A stretch of 64,000 bases of DNA from Albula goreensis (taxonomy: Eukaryota; Chordata; Actinopteri; Albuliformes; Albulidae): positions 21,969,063 to 22,033,062 of the forward strand of contig CM040755.1 of NCBI GenBank assembly GCA_022829145.1. The letters are read 5' to 3'. Positions 11,655 through 22,664 of the stretch are shown one piece after another (the first letter of the stretch is position 1; every line of letters begins with the position of its first letter). The notes below the pieces were generated by a model. The model did no database searches, was not told the origin of the DNA, and worked only from the letters and a program-made list of their open reading frames with translations. The translations under genes and the position numbers were made by a program.

Positions 11655-12111
11655 TTATGAGGACTCCTCATCATGCAGCCTGTGGCTCTCCAGCCCCCTG
11701 TGGGGGCCACACCCATTACTCTGCAGCAGAGGTGGGTGTGGGGGCAGGCCCATCTTGTAGGGCAGCGTTTCTTTGGCCAGCATCCTCTTGGTGGCAGCCA
11801 CCAGGCGGGAGTAATTGTCTGGGTTGTACTCAGAGGGCTGAGGGTGGGTGTGGAGCAGGGGCAGGTTGTCGCGGTCAGCGCGGGACAGGAAGAGTGGCGG
11901 TCGCCGCTGGCTCTCTCCGTCCTTCAGGGAGTCGGGCAGCGGCTTGCGTTTGCTCTCCGGTAGAAGCATGATGCAGAGCACCGACAGCACGGCGAATGAT
12001 GCAAACACCACATGGTGCAGGAAGTAGCCCCCGTTGTTCTGGAGCTCCATGAGGGAGGAGGCTGCTTTTCCCACACAGCCAGCAGCTAGAATGAGGCCCA
12101 GAGAGCCACCA
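11655..12111 (-). CDS. slc22a31: slc22a31 last exon
   Basis: Begins GGSLGLILAAGCVGKAASSL (TM11), continues FLHHVVFASFAVLSVLCIML (TM12) and LPESKRKPLPDSL, the usual SLC22 ending motif. A further tail of about 80 polar, proline-rich residues leads to TAA at 11655. The tail has no domain I recognise. Confidence 0.92.
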
Positions 12112-15100
12112 CTGCACACAGATTAATACAGAGCAGAGTCACTATAAGCATATGAGCACAGAGAGGCATCAAAACAAGGAGACAAACACAGTGAGTCTGT
12201 GCCTACTGGCACTGCTGTGTTGACTGTGTAACACTCTTGAATTAGACTGTGCTTTTTTATGCTTCACAGTCTTTACACTGTCAATACTGATGTTGCTTTA
12301 AGTCAATGTCACCTTGCAGACAGACGAGTCAAGGTGCACAGACAAAAAAAAAAAAAAAAAAAAAAGAAAAGAAAAAAAAGCCATAATGTCCAACACTGAC
12401 AGGCGTACAGTGCAAATGACAGGGCAAAGAGGGCACTCTTACCGCACCACCGTGGGCATGACCTCACTGGCAAAGAACACGCTGAGCATGGCCAGAGCCT
12501 GGGAGGACAGGAGGCCCAACAGTGACAGGACAAGGACCAGCCCACCTCGCAGATCTGCCAAACAAATAGAGATGGAGACAATTCAGGAGCTACAGCATAA
12601 ACACAGCACCACTATTCACCTGGGAGTTATCTACAGGCCTGACTGTAGATACCTCCTGTTTCCAGGCAGTTGTGGAGAGTCAGAAGATATGATCTCCCCT
12701 CACTAAACATAGATCCTTTGTTCTCCCAATGTGCACTTTTTATCTGTACTGGAACATGATGTGTATTTGTTACCACAAATCCCCTTTTTAGGTTATCTAG
12801 TGTAGCAATGGAATTAACCCACAATTACAATTTGAATATTTCAAAGTCAGCAGGAAAACTAGGGAATTGCATTTGCAAATAATGTGACTATCATTTGCAG
12901 GAGGAACAATAAGCAGGGAGTTCTTTTTCCAACATGCCTAAGGCCACTGCAAAGGGTGGGGCGGTGTTCTAGAAACTGTTTAATGAAGAAAATGCAAACC
13001 TGTCACAATTTTCATGTGCATATTTTCACAGTGTATTTTTTCCAGCCAACAGTTGTTACCTATACATCTACTAGAACTGTAATTCACAGGCAATGTTAGT
13101 GCAATTCACTAATATGCTCATTGTTGTGCAGATATTGAAACTAACAATAATCTTGATAATCCAAAAAGGGTGAGTCAGCCTCTAACAGCACTACGCTAAC
13201 AGAGTGAGCATAGTCAGAAAGGAATAGAAAGTTCATATAGAATATTTCTAAGCAGTGAGGCATTATTTTTGTTGGTATTGTCTTACCACATAAGAGACAT
13301 TTTAATGTTTGTATTTCATTTCCTGTGCCATGCATTTCGAGATTGACAATTTTATAGTAAAGCTCCTCAAGGAAATCTTTAAGTCCACCCAGAATTATTT
13401 ATTTCAAAAACTGTCCCTTGAATTGTTCCTTACATTTTCCTCCATTTCACAGAACATACATTTGTGCTGTTTATTAGATTAGGAAGACCCTTGCACAAGA
13501 TTTTCTCGTTTACTCTTCTTGCAGACTGTAATTGAAAGTAAACAGGAGAACAGAGTAGGAGAAGGGGGCACTCACACTGGGTAAGGGCCAGCAGCAGGAG
13601 TGAGGACAGGCCCGTGATGATGGCTGCCAGGAGCAGAACACCTCTTCGGCCCATGCGGTTGACAGACAAGCACAGCAGAATGCAGGCCAGTGCACCCATC
13701 AGTACACGTATAAAATAGCCAAAGTAGAATTGTTTGGAGTATGCGTGCAGGTTCCTGGTGAAGCAGTACTGAATTCCTGTGCCAATGAAACTACAGGAGG
13801 AGGGGAAAGAACATTCAGCTCCTTGCTGCAGCCAAAATGCTAAAGGGTAACAATAATGTACATATACAGTACTCAAGGCCTTCCATGTAACATTATGTTG
13901 GCTGTGGTGTCACCAGGGAATGGCCATGGAGATGTGTGGGCATGCTTACAGGGTAAAGCCCAGGATCAGACAGTTCCTCCAGATGACCCGGGTGTGACGC
14001 AGCTCCAGGATGTGATGGTACTGCGGCGGGGTGTCATCTGAATATGCCACATCCATCTCTGGAAATAGAAAGAAAGAGCAATGAAGGAGAAACCGAGAGT
14101 GAGAAAGAGATGCTGACTGAGAGGGAGAGACGTGGAGGGGAGGACAGCTCCATTACTTGCCGGTAAAAAAAATAAAAATACACACATTCCAACCAACACT
14201 TGAGTCCTTAAAATACAACCCAACCCAATTCAAGAGACTTAATTGGGTTCACGTTACAACTCTAATGTGATTTCAGAAGGAGAATTGTCATTTGGATCAC
14301 ATTAAAACCCCAGGACATAAAGAGCCCTTCACTGAATCTCAGACATGATGATGGTGAACATCATATTGAGTGTGCTAGCCTATCACATAAAAGATGAATT
14401 TAGAGGTGTGCTGCTTAATCTCAGAAGAGCTCAGCTGAAGAGCAGCCATTTTGTGTCATCCAATTGTAATGGGTCGGTACAGAAGACTGCAATCTATCAG
14501 TCTCTCTACAAGCTTACTACAAACACACAGAAATGAATAACCATTTAACAACAGTATCACAGACTCACTTTGGGATACATGTGGCCCTGGTTGTAAGATC
14601 TGACCTGAAAGTATAGTTTCTGCAGGGTATATTTCTTCATTCAGATACACGCCATTCTTGGTTGAGAAGCTCTGGACTGACCTCCTGGCCAGAGGAATCT
14701 GACCGGTGGCCAGGAGCCAGCGAACAGACTCAGGGAACAGTGAGGAACAGCTGAAAATAACACAAACATACATGCCCACACAAAGTCAGGGCAAAGTCAC
14801 CACTGAAAAGACCCGTAACAAGCTACAATCATTATGTTTGGCCTGCAAGCTGCATTTTGTCAACATACACACTATTTATTCTTGATTCTACTGCCCTAAA
14901 TAAACAAAATTAACTAAATTAAAAGAAAAAAAAAACTGTATGAGCAGTAATGGACTCACCACCAGTAGGACAGCAAGAACAGCAGGGGTAGGGTGGCAAC
15001 AGCCTGCAGCACTGGCCAATCACGGCACAGCACTGCCACTCCCGGCAACAGCAACTCGGCACAGACAGCAAAGAACCCACCAATCATGGTGACCATGAGC

Positions 15101-18100
15101 CGGTGAGGAGGGTCACACAGCTCTAGACCTTGAGCAGAGGGAGGGAGGGGGAGAGAGATATAGTGTTATAATGGCCTTGAATTGTTAGGCAGGCCAAGAT
15201 GGAAAGTCTGAGTACATGGTGTATGGTATTCAGCTCCACTGGCCCAGTTTCTTTCTGCTGCTGACCACCAACAGCAAAAGGAAAAAGGTCATTTCCTTCC
15301 CATCGCTTTTGTACTGGTCTGTTTTTTCCTTTTCCTGTTTGAGGAGATCTAGATCCCTTGAAGCCTTGCTCCTCATTCTCAAATGCCAGGCCAGCACATA
15401 CCCCGCTGCAGCTCAACATGCAGTGACCTTATGGGAATGCTGACGTCAGAGGGGCCTCCCTCTGCAGGGCTGTACCTACCACCACCTGCTCCACACAACG
15501 CCCCCACAAACCATGGGAATGCTACAACCAACACCCACACACCCACCCACCCACGTCCCTCACATACACACACACACGTGCGCGCACACTAAGAGAGCTT
15601 TAAAAGTTTCTACACACATACACTTTAACTCTGTCTATGGCCGCTCCACATGCATACATGCACATACACGCATGCACACAAGCACGCACACACACAACAA
15701 TCACAGGAAAGATCCAGGGAGAAAAAAGAGAAAACAGAGAGCCTGTGAAATAATGAAGGAAGGCAAAATTCACAGGCAAGTCCTCGTTAATGGGGAATTG
15801 CCACTTTCTTCCAATTAAAAAAAAAGTAGAAAACAGGAGGGTAACCATTTCCTCTCTTTTTCATTTCACTTAACCATTTCACTCTTTTTTGTTTGAAAAG
15901 AGTGAAAGTGTTCATGCTGAAGCTCAGTATAGCAGTTACTAGCAACAACATTATGCAACTATTGAATATCAACCAAGTACAGGATATACTCTGTAATTTT
16001 CCAACATGGCTGAATCCAGACCAGTAATTTGATTGTGCTTAATGCACACGGAACCCTTTGGCACATGATTAAACAGCTTCATGAGGATGTCTTTATGAGA
16101 TGGCATGTTGATCACATGTGTCTCCTTAACCTGACTGAACCTAGACTATTCATTTCATCTTATTTAAGCATTTAATGTTTCAGCAATACACATTCCTTTG
16201 TCAGGGTATGAACCCCCAAAAAGCACAGACAAGCTATGTTTCCAAACTTTTTCCATTACAGTACATAAATTGTTGAAAAAAGACAGGTGACAATGACACC
16301 AAACCCTTATGAATTACCAATACGTCAAAAAATAAGCTAACCTTGAAATAGATGGAACAGGTGACAAGGTGAAATATCTGACTTAAATGTAACACTGCCC
16401 ATCACATGGTGGACCATCTATGCTATGTATGCAGAAGTTACTTTGTGAAAGTGTGGCAGTGCAGGATATTTTGCTGTATGTCTGAAGGTTAGGGCTGGAG
16501 GTGGGCATACTCACGGGCAATATAGGAGGACAGGAGGACCCCTGCCAGCATGGACCCCTGGGATAGCCGCAGCAGCAGAAAAACAGTTGGACTGTTGGAC
16601 AGGCAGACCGCTACTCCCAGTAGGCCTGACAGAGAGATTGACAAAAGCAGTCCTTGTCTCCTGCCAAGCCTAAACACATGCACACATACACATGACAAAC
16701 ACACACAGACAGAGAGAGAGGTGGTTTTTTTTTTGGATCCCTGTCTTTAGTTAAACAGGATGACTCTGTACCTATAGAGTGGAGGGGCTTAAACTGACTC
16801 ACCAGTCACAGATGGTGCCCAGGACAACATAGCCCAGGATCCACCCCATCATGAAGCATATGTGCTGCAGCGGAATCTTCCAGTAGTTTTCACACACCAG
16901 GTCCCACTGTGGTTAGCAAAGAGATGTAGTGAGGGAAAGAGAGAGAAAGACAGGGAGAGGCAAAGGAAGGATGGATGCAAGAGAAATTAGGTGGAAAAAC
17001 AAAGAGAAAGAATGAGGGGAAGAGCAAGGAAATTAGAATGAACACAAGCAGTGAAAGACAATGAGAGACATAAGTGACAGAGAAAGTGAGAGACATGAAG
17101 AAAGCAAAGAATAAGAAGGGAGAGAGACAGGGAGTGAGAGACTTGGAGATTGGTAAGAGATGAGGGTGGGGTGTGAGGGGAGGAAAGGACTTATAAAGAG
17201 GTCTTTTGCCAGATACTGCAGCCAACATGAATTGTGTTTTACAGGTTTCTTATGAATCTTGAAACTTTTGCAAGCCAGTCACACAACTAGCTAAAAGAGG
17301 AGGAGCTTGGCCCTCAAGAATTTCACCAAGAGTTTACTCAATCCATAAAAATAGGTTCACTGTTTGAATAACATCATGTGCTACACCTTATCTCCTTCCC
17401 CTTTCATCACTAGCGCATTACTCTGACTGAAGCTTGTGCTTGTTTTGCTGCTGTGATATTTTGTTCTCTCCTTGCTTTTCTCTCTTGAATACAGGTACAC
17501 AGACAGACATTATTTTCCTGACTATGAACAGTTGACAGTTGACATGACTCAAAACAGATATAACTGATAACATATATACTTTGAGGCAGTGCTCCTCACT
17601 CCTGGTCCTGGATGGCTCCAGTGCATGATGGTGTTTGTTGTTATTCAGCACTTAATGATCAATTAAAACACTTTATTACACAGTTCACTTTACATGGATT
17701 CTTGAAAAGGCAAAACAAAACTCCAGCATGTATTGTGGAGTGAAGACCACTGGTCTTAGTGATCTTTTTCAAACAGACTTCTGCAAACACATGATTAAAA
17801 CTTGACTATGATGTTTAAAACTTGCCTTTTTCCAGTCTATACACCAGAACCTACATTTACAAGGGAAGTCATGCACACATGCATGTATGCACATACATGC
17901 ACATGCATGAGACATGATAAAATGAGAGGGAGCAATTAGACAGCAGAGCATCCCAAATTTGAAGGTGGCAGGCAGACATTTCCACACGTGACTTCAGAAA
18001 CCTGTACTGCATTCTGGTTTTTGCTTCATCCCCTGGCCCCTCCCTCTCCCCCCTCTCAAGTGTTAAGTATCCAAATCTACAGTTTGGTACGTTGTTAAGA

Positions 18101-20990
18101 AGCAAGAATGCACTGGTGACCAGCAATTACAAACAACCTGGTGGACCATGGCCGAGAGTGGTGGATAAGTAATGGTGTGGATAAGAACTGTAGTGAAAAC
18201 AATACACCTCTGGCATGGATGGGTGTTGCCACAACAGTCCTTTTATTTCCAACAATCCAGTCCAAAAAGAACCATAAGAGCAACAAATTCAAATGTTTTT
18301 GGGAAACGGTGTTCTTTTGCGAGCAAGTCCGTACCTAAAGATTTGACCTGCTGTATTTTCAGTTGTCATATATACACACAGAAATTTTGGAGAGTTTTGG
18401 ATGTGGGAAGTACCTAAAGATTGCCAGTTTAGTATGAACAGGTTTGGTTGGTGTCACAATTTTTTGAAATATTTTAACATGATATGCAACGCCATTGGTC
18501 CATAAAGGTGATTGACAGAAAGAAAGCAAATGGCAATAACATGTTTATTTCTGTAGAATAAACTAAAAGAAACAAACTTTGAACTCATAGCTGAGGTACA
18601 AAAACAAGCAGTAGTTGTTTCTCAAAGAGAGATGGCAATATTCAAAGGAACACGAAGATGACGAGCATGACTAAGTGGTGAACAGATTTTGATTAGTTCC
18701 CCACATACAATTCTCGTGAAATTCTGCAGAACAATTGCTTGGACAGTAAGACCGATGACAAGAATAAAAGATTGTGTGCATTCAGTTTTCTGTGGAGAAC
18801 CCCCCCGCCCCCTCAAAAAAAAACCCAGCAAAAACTAATTTTGACCAATGAGAATCTAGGTTTTCTGGACCCTACTGCACATGTGGCACCACAGGGCATT
18901 ACAGTTCTTATCCAAACCATTACTTAACAGCTAGAGAAAACACTCCAGGTCTGAGGCATAGATGTGTCAAAGACTACTTTCAAGAGAAAGGTCTGAGGGT
19001 TCAAGACAAGCTTCAATAATAGAGGAGTCAGGTCACAGTCTGAAAAAAGGACATATAAAGGACATGATCAACCTGTGATTGAAAAAAAAAAAAAGTGTAA
19101 AGAAAAAAACAAAAAGCTTGTGATCTAATGTATGCTTCCTCATCTGCTAAACATGGTAGACATATGGCTGGCAAAGGAAATAAATTACTTACAACATCAC
19201 TACAACTGGCAGCAGCAAAATGAATGCCGAATTAAATGGAAACGGTTCATTGGGTATGGATGTAGACACCCTCTAATTAAAGGTTAAAGTAAGCACATTA
19301 TCCTCATAGTTAGTGATTCATTAAAAAGGTACGTGTGTTGAAGTAGAGCCACACAATAACAACAAAAATGTGTCAATACCCATACTTACGGACGCCACTG
19401 CTTGTTTCCTTCCCCCCAGCAGAGCTTGACCCCCCAATTATTTCTATTTGAGTAATGATGAGCAGCATTTCCTCACATTACCAAACAGAATGACGACAAA
19501 CCCGATACAGGAACAGTTCGTGCTCCCAGGAAATATCTTCCCCTTGACAATATCTCAGATACCTTAGGCGTGATGGAAGCAAACACTCCGTTCTATTCGC
19601 AACTGGCCCGACGGCAACAGTCAGAACCACAACAGGGAAACAGAACATTATAGACTTGTTTCAAGATGGGTTCCTCTTACCCGATAGTCTAGTAGAATCA
19701 TTACACACTCCAAACTGAAAAAGACCTACAGGGAACCCTTTCGGCACGAACTGTTTAATATGTTTGACTAGACAATTACAGCTTTTGAAAGAACATCGGT
19801 TGAGGTCAGTGGCTTCACATTGTTTGCGCAGTGCTCCCTAAGAAAACCAACAGACGTCGGCAAACAATCCCTATGGAAGGCTCCGATCAAAGTCAACCAA
19901 AATCTCTCAGTAATCTGCAAAGTTCGTCTCTTTGCAGGGTCAAGAAAGTTTATCTGGTAATTCAGTCGTTTGATACAGCCTAGTTTTGCTACAGAGATAA
20001 GGAGATAAAATAAGTTCGGTCACCCATTAAACATCACTGAGCTATGGTGACAACGTCTCGGAGTTACTCTTAAATCCAGTCCCCTCCTAATTAGTCTGTA
20101 GTCCACTCAGTTGACATTTCTGAAACTGAACAACAGGAATTAAACATAGTAGTTGATATACTCCGGTCAAGTGAACAGAAAATCAAAATACCTCACATTT
20201 CCTAATGACCTTCACCAAGGCGTACAATTTTAAAACAGACCAAAAGCTGTTCAGAAAGACCTGTACACCTGAAGTATATATTTTGCAGTTTCTTGACAAT
20301 TCCTGTCACACAAGTAAGGTGTACTAGTTTAGTAACCACCAAACGTTCTTATAATGCATTGAAATTAATGTCTCCAGGAAATAATGACGGACGATTAGCA
20401 TGCTCCACGACTGACAAATATATCGAGTGATATTTCACTGTACAAGGTGAGTCACCTTAATATAACAAAATAACAAGCTCAACTTTTTTGCTCTAACATC
20501 CGTACTTGTAATCAATCTAGATATAGTTACATTAACTATAATATCAATGCACAAACTTGTGCTCGTTCACATGAACCCAGTAAGCAGTAAGCTCGCTAAC
20601 CTCTGTTACATAGTTGCTCTGAAGACCAGCTTCTTGAGAGTATTCCCATCCTTTCGTGCAGTGAACCACTTCAATCGGAACTTTTTCGGTAAAATTGGTG
20701 AAGTTTGCGGGATACTTGAACAGTTCGCAGTGACTCAGGCCAGAGCCCTTCACCCAGGGAATGGTGAAATTGAGGTACTCTTGATGGGAAAAATTGCTGC
20801 GTATGAACGTGGAGGGTAGTAGAGATGGGTCCGGTTTGCAGTGGTACGACTCCGGAATCAACGTGAAAAAGATGTCACAAAAACGGTTCAATGCTACAGC
20901 AAAGTTTGGGATCCAACTGAAAAAGGCCACAATACGGTTGTATCGTCCAAAACCACCTATTCGGGGGTAAATCCTAGTTTCAAAGTCCAT
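11655..20990 (-). CDS. slc22a31: SLC22 family transporter, slc22a31-like, nine exons
   Basis: Major-facilitator protein of the organic ion transporter family SLC22, located in the plasma membrane. SLC22A31 has no established substrate that I know of. Exons in transcript order: 20990-20601, 16906-16803, 16669-16515, 15128-14960, 14750-14569, 14058-13950, 13790-13576, 12554-12443, 12111-11655. All have GT/AG borders and join in phase to 1893 bp (630 aa). Features are: TM1 near residues 20-45; an extracellular loop rich in N-glycosylation sequons (NFS, NFT several times); WDLVCENYWK; the MFS signature GTICDWLGRRQG after TM2; PESVRWLL; a second signature SVNRMGRRG; and SEVMPTVVR. A long polar C-terminal tail of roughly 95 residues follows TM12. 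Adjacency to ankrd11 supports A31 over other SLC22 members. Confidence 0.9.
12443..12554 (-). CDS. slc22a31: slc22a31 exon 8
   Basis: Encodes LRGGLVLVLSLLGLLSSQAL and FFASEVMPTVVR. 112 bp. Acceptor ggcag, donor gtaaga. The intron before it holds an A-rich tract near 12344-12378. Confidence 0.9.
13576..13790 (-). CDS. slc22a31: slc22a31 exon 7
   Basis: Encodes FIGTGIQYCFTRNLHAYSKQ, TM8, the second MFS signature NRMGRRG and TM9. 215 bp. Acceptor tgtag, donor gtgagt. Confidence 0.92.
13950..14058 (-). CDS. slc22a31: slc22a31 exon 6
   Basis: Encodes MDVAYSDDTPPQYHHILELR and RVIWRNCLILGFTL, the end of the central loop and the start of TM7. 109 bp. Acceptor tccag, donor gtaagc. Confidence 0.9.
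14569..14750 (-). CDS. slc22a31: slc22a31 exon 5
   Basis: Carries the SLC22 hallmark FPESVRWLLATGQ followed by the cytosolic loop (ARRSVQSFSTKNGVYLNEE). 182 bp. Acceptor ttcag, donor gtgagt. Confidence 0.92.
14960..15128 (-). CDS. slc22a31: slc22a31 exon 4
   Basis: Encodes RLELCDPPHRLMVTMIGGFF and the following hydrophobic segments through FLLSYW. 169 bp. Acceptor ctcaag (a less common AAG), donor gtgagt. Phase with both neighbours is correct. Confidence 0.88.
16515..16669 (-). CDS. slc22a31: slc22a31 exon 3
   Basis: Completes the signature LGRRQG and encodes TM3 and the start of TM4 (LRLSQGSMLAGVLLSSYIA). 155 bp. Acceptor tttag, donor gtgagt. Confidence 0.92.
16803..16906 (-). CDS. slc22a31: slc22a31 exon 2
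   Basis: Encodes WDLVCENYWKIPLQHICFMM through GTICDW (TM2). Acceptor ccacag, donor gtgagt. 104 bp, ending in phase 2. Confidence 0.92.
16907..20600 (-). other. slc22a31 intron 1
   Basis: A 3.7-kb intron. It starts (on +) with GA-rich sequence (16915-17160, polypyrimidine in the transcript). About 17586-17700 resembles a dispersed fish repeat (ctcctggtcctggatggctc). The remainder is AT-rich and holds no coding segment I recognise. Confidence 0.6.
20601..20990 (-). CDS. slc22a31: slc22a31 exon 1 with start codon
   Basis: ATG at 20990 (MDFETRIYPRIGGFGRYNRI), with G at +4. It encodes TM1 and the large glycosylated extracellular loop, including the NFS and three NFT sequons. It is exactly 130 codons, with donor gttagc. 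The start is the only plausible Met ahead of TM1. Confidence 0.9.
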
Positions 20991-21330
20991 CGTCTGTCGC
21001 CGTGCCAGTGGAGCAGCTGTCGAGACAAGATCTCGGAGAAAATTCGGGTAAAGAATGCAACACGTTTGCTAGAGGGAAACCGGTATGCAAATAGTACTTT
21101 TGTGGGATGTATCCTTCCTACTCGTCAGATATGGCGTTCCTCGACACACGCTCGGCACTTCACAGCTTGCGCGATCCTAACAGTTTACAACTATACGTCA
21201 CGTTCATACCCAGTTCTCCATGATGAAGAGAAAAAACATTCGAGTATCATTTGTGTCTGCTTCTATATCAAGCGTATGTCGCATACGAGGCATTCAAAGT
21301 GCATAACGAGAAAACAACTCTGTAAATGAT
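20991..21330 (-). promoter_or_regulatory. Candidate slc22a31 promoter / 5' UTR, CpG-enriched
   Basis: About 20820-21200 has visibly more CG dinucleotides than the flanking AT-rich DNA, and 20991 onward lies directly upstream of the slc22a31 ATG. A CRE-like sequence (gtgacgta on the - strand) occurs at 21194-21201. No TATA box was identified and the transcription start is unknown. Confidence 0.4.
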
Positions 21331-22630
21331 TTTTACAAGCCATTTTTTTGCACCAGGGTGTGCCCGGCAAGCATGCACACAGTTCACACAAAATGTTATA
21401 GTCCGAATGAGAAATCAGGTAACAAAATGCGAACAAAGTATAGGTAGGCTATGCGGTCGTCTGAAATTAAAAGAGCAAGAACTTCTTCCATGTACCAAGA
21501 TAACCCTCCTTCTCACCAAATAGATCCACTTTTAATTAACACACCTGGTCATCTCTGATTAATGTCGGAAACCACATTACGTTATCGTTTGCAAATCATT
21601 GCACTTAATTTTAGTTTACTAATTATCAAAACATGAAGACAACAAATAATTAACACATACATATAACTTCACGCTTTTGGGTAAAAATTAGGTTATTTGA
21701 TCTGAAGAAGCTCTTGTAACATTACAGACAATGGTCTGCGTTGGCAGTCTGATTGCTGAACAGGTTTTCAACCCTCTCTGATTTAGTTGGAATCAGTTTT
21801 CAATAACTATCGTTTCATCTTATAGTACAGGATATAGTGCAGCATTTTTAAGATCTGCTGGAAAGATCATGTACAGAAAGCAGTTAAAAACTACTAAGGG
21901 GTGAGAGCAAAGGTATTTTGTTACTTCAGCATTAAAGTTTCATATATATTCTGCCATAAGAGAGATTATAAAAAGTACATCTAATATGTTTGCTGATATA
22001 TTATCTGATGCAAGTGGCACACAGGGCTGGGGCTTCTCACCACAGGAGAAAGAGCCAAGATGCACCAAATGTTTATAAATCTGTGAGGGCCTATTGTGTG
22101 AATGATGCCAGTATAATGTAACACTGGGATTCAGTTTTACATATCACAACATCCAGAAAGTTTTTACTTATTTTTGTGATTCTAGACCCACCCCATTAGA
22201 GAACTGTACTAGGTGCAATAGAGATATGTGGGACTTATTTCCCTTGGAGCGGCAGTCATTTGCAGCACATGCACACACACAAAATGGATCTGGATGTATT
22301 GCAGCTGGATTTAGAGACATGCAGAGACGGAATGTATTTTAAAAATTTATTTACGAACATAATCTCTGAGGGACAAACAGCATTTCTCGCGCTCTCTGTA
22401 CATGCAACTGTAGAAAATATTTTCAAATTTTTTTACTTACTCTCATTTTAGTTTTTTTTATTTACTTTTTGTTTTTTTTTTTGTTTTTTGTTTTTTTTTT
22501 TTTACTTTTTTGCAGGATATCAACACAGCAAGGGGTGACAGTGCTGGATCTTTGACAGTACTGACAACAGCATCAACAAATTCCCCTGCTCACTAGCTGC
22601 TCAAACAATATGTACACAAACTACATTGTA

Positions 22631-22664
<34 letters not shown>

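Larger units (their letters stand above)
12112..16802 (-). other. slc22a31 introns 2-8 region (non-coding parts)
   Basis: Introns between the exons listed separately. Their content is mostly simple sequence: A-rich runs near 12344-12378, CA-rich patches at 15540-15590 and 15650-15695, and a short CA/GA patch at 16676-16721. No additional gene was recognised. Confidence 0.6.

Noticed and set aside
20547..21329. Open frames on + opposite slc22a31 exon 1 and its upstream region
   Set aside because: Antisense shadow and CpG-rich upstream sequence; no recognisable protein features.
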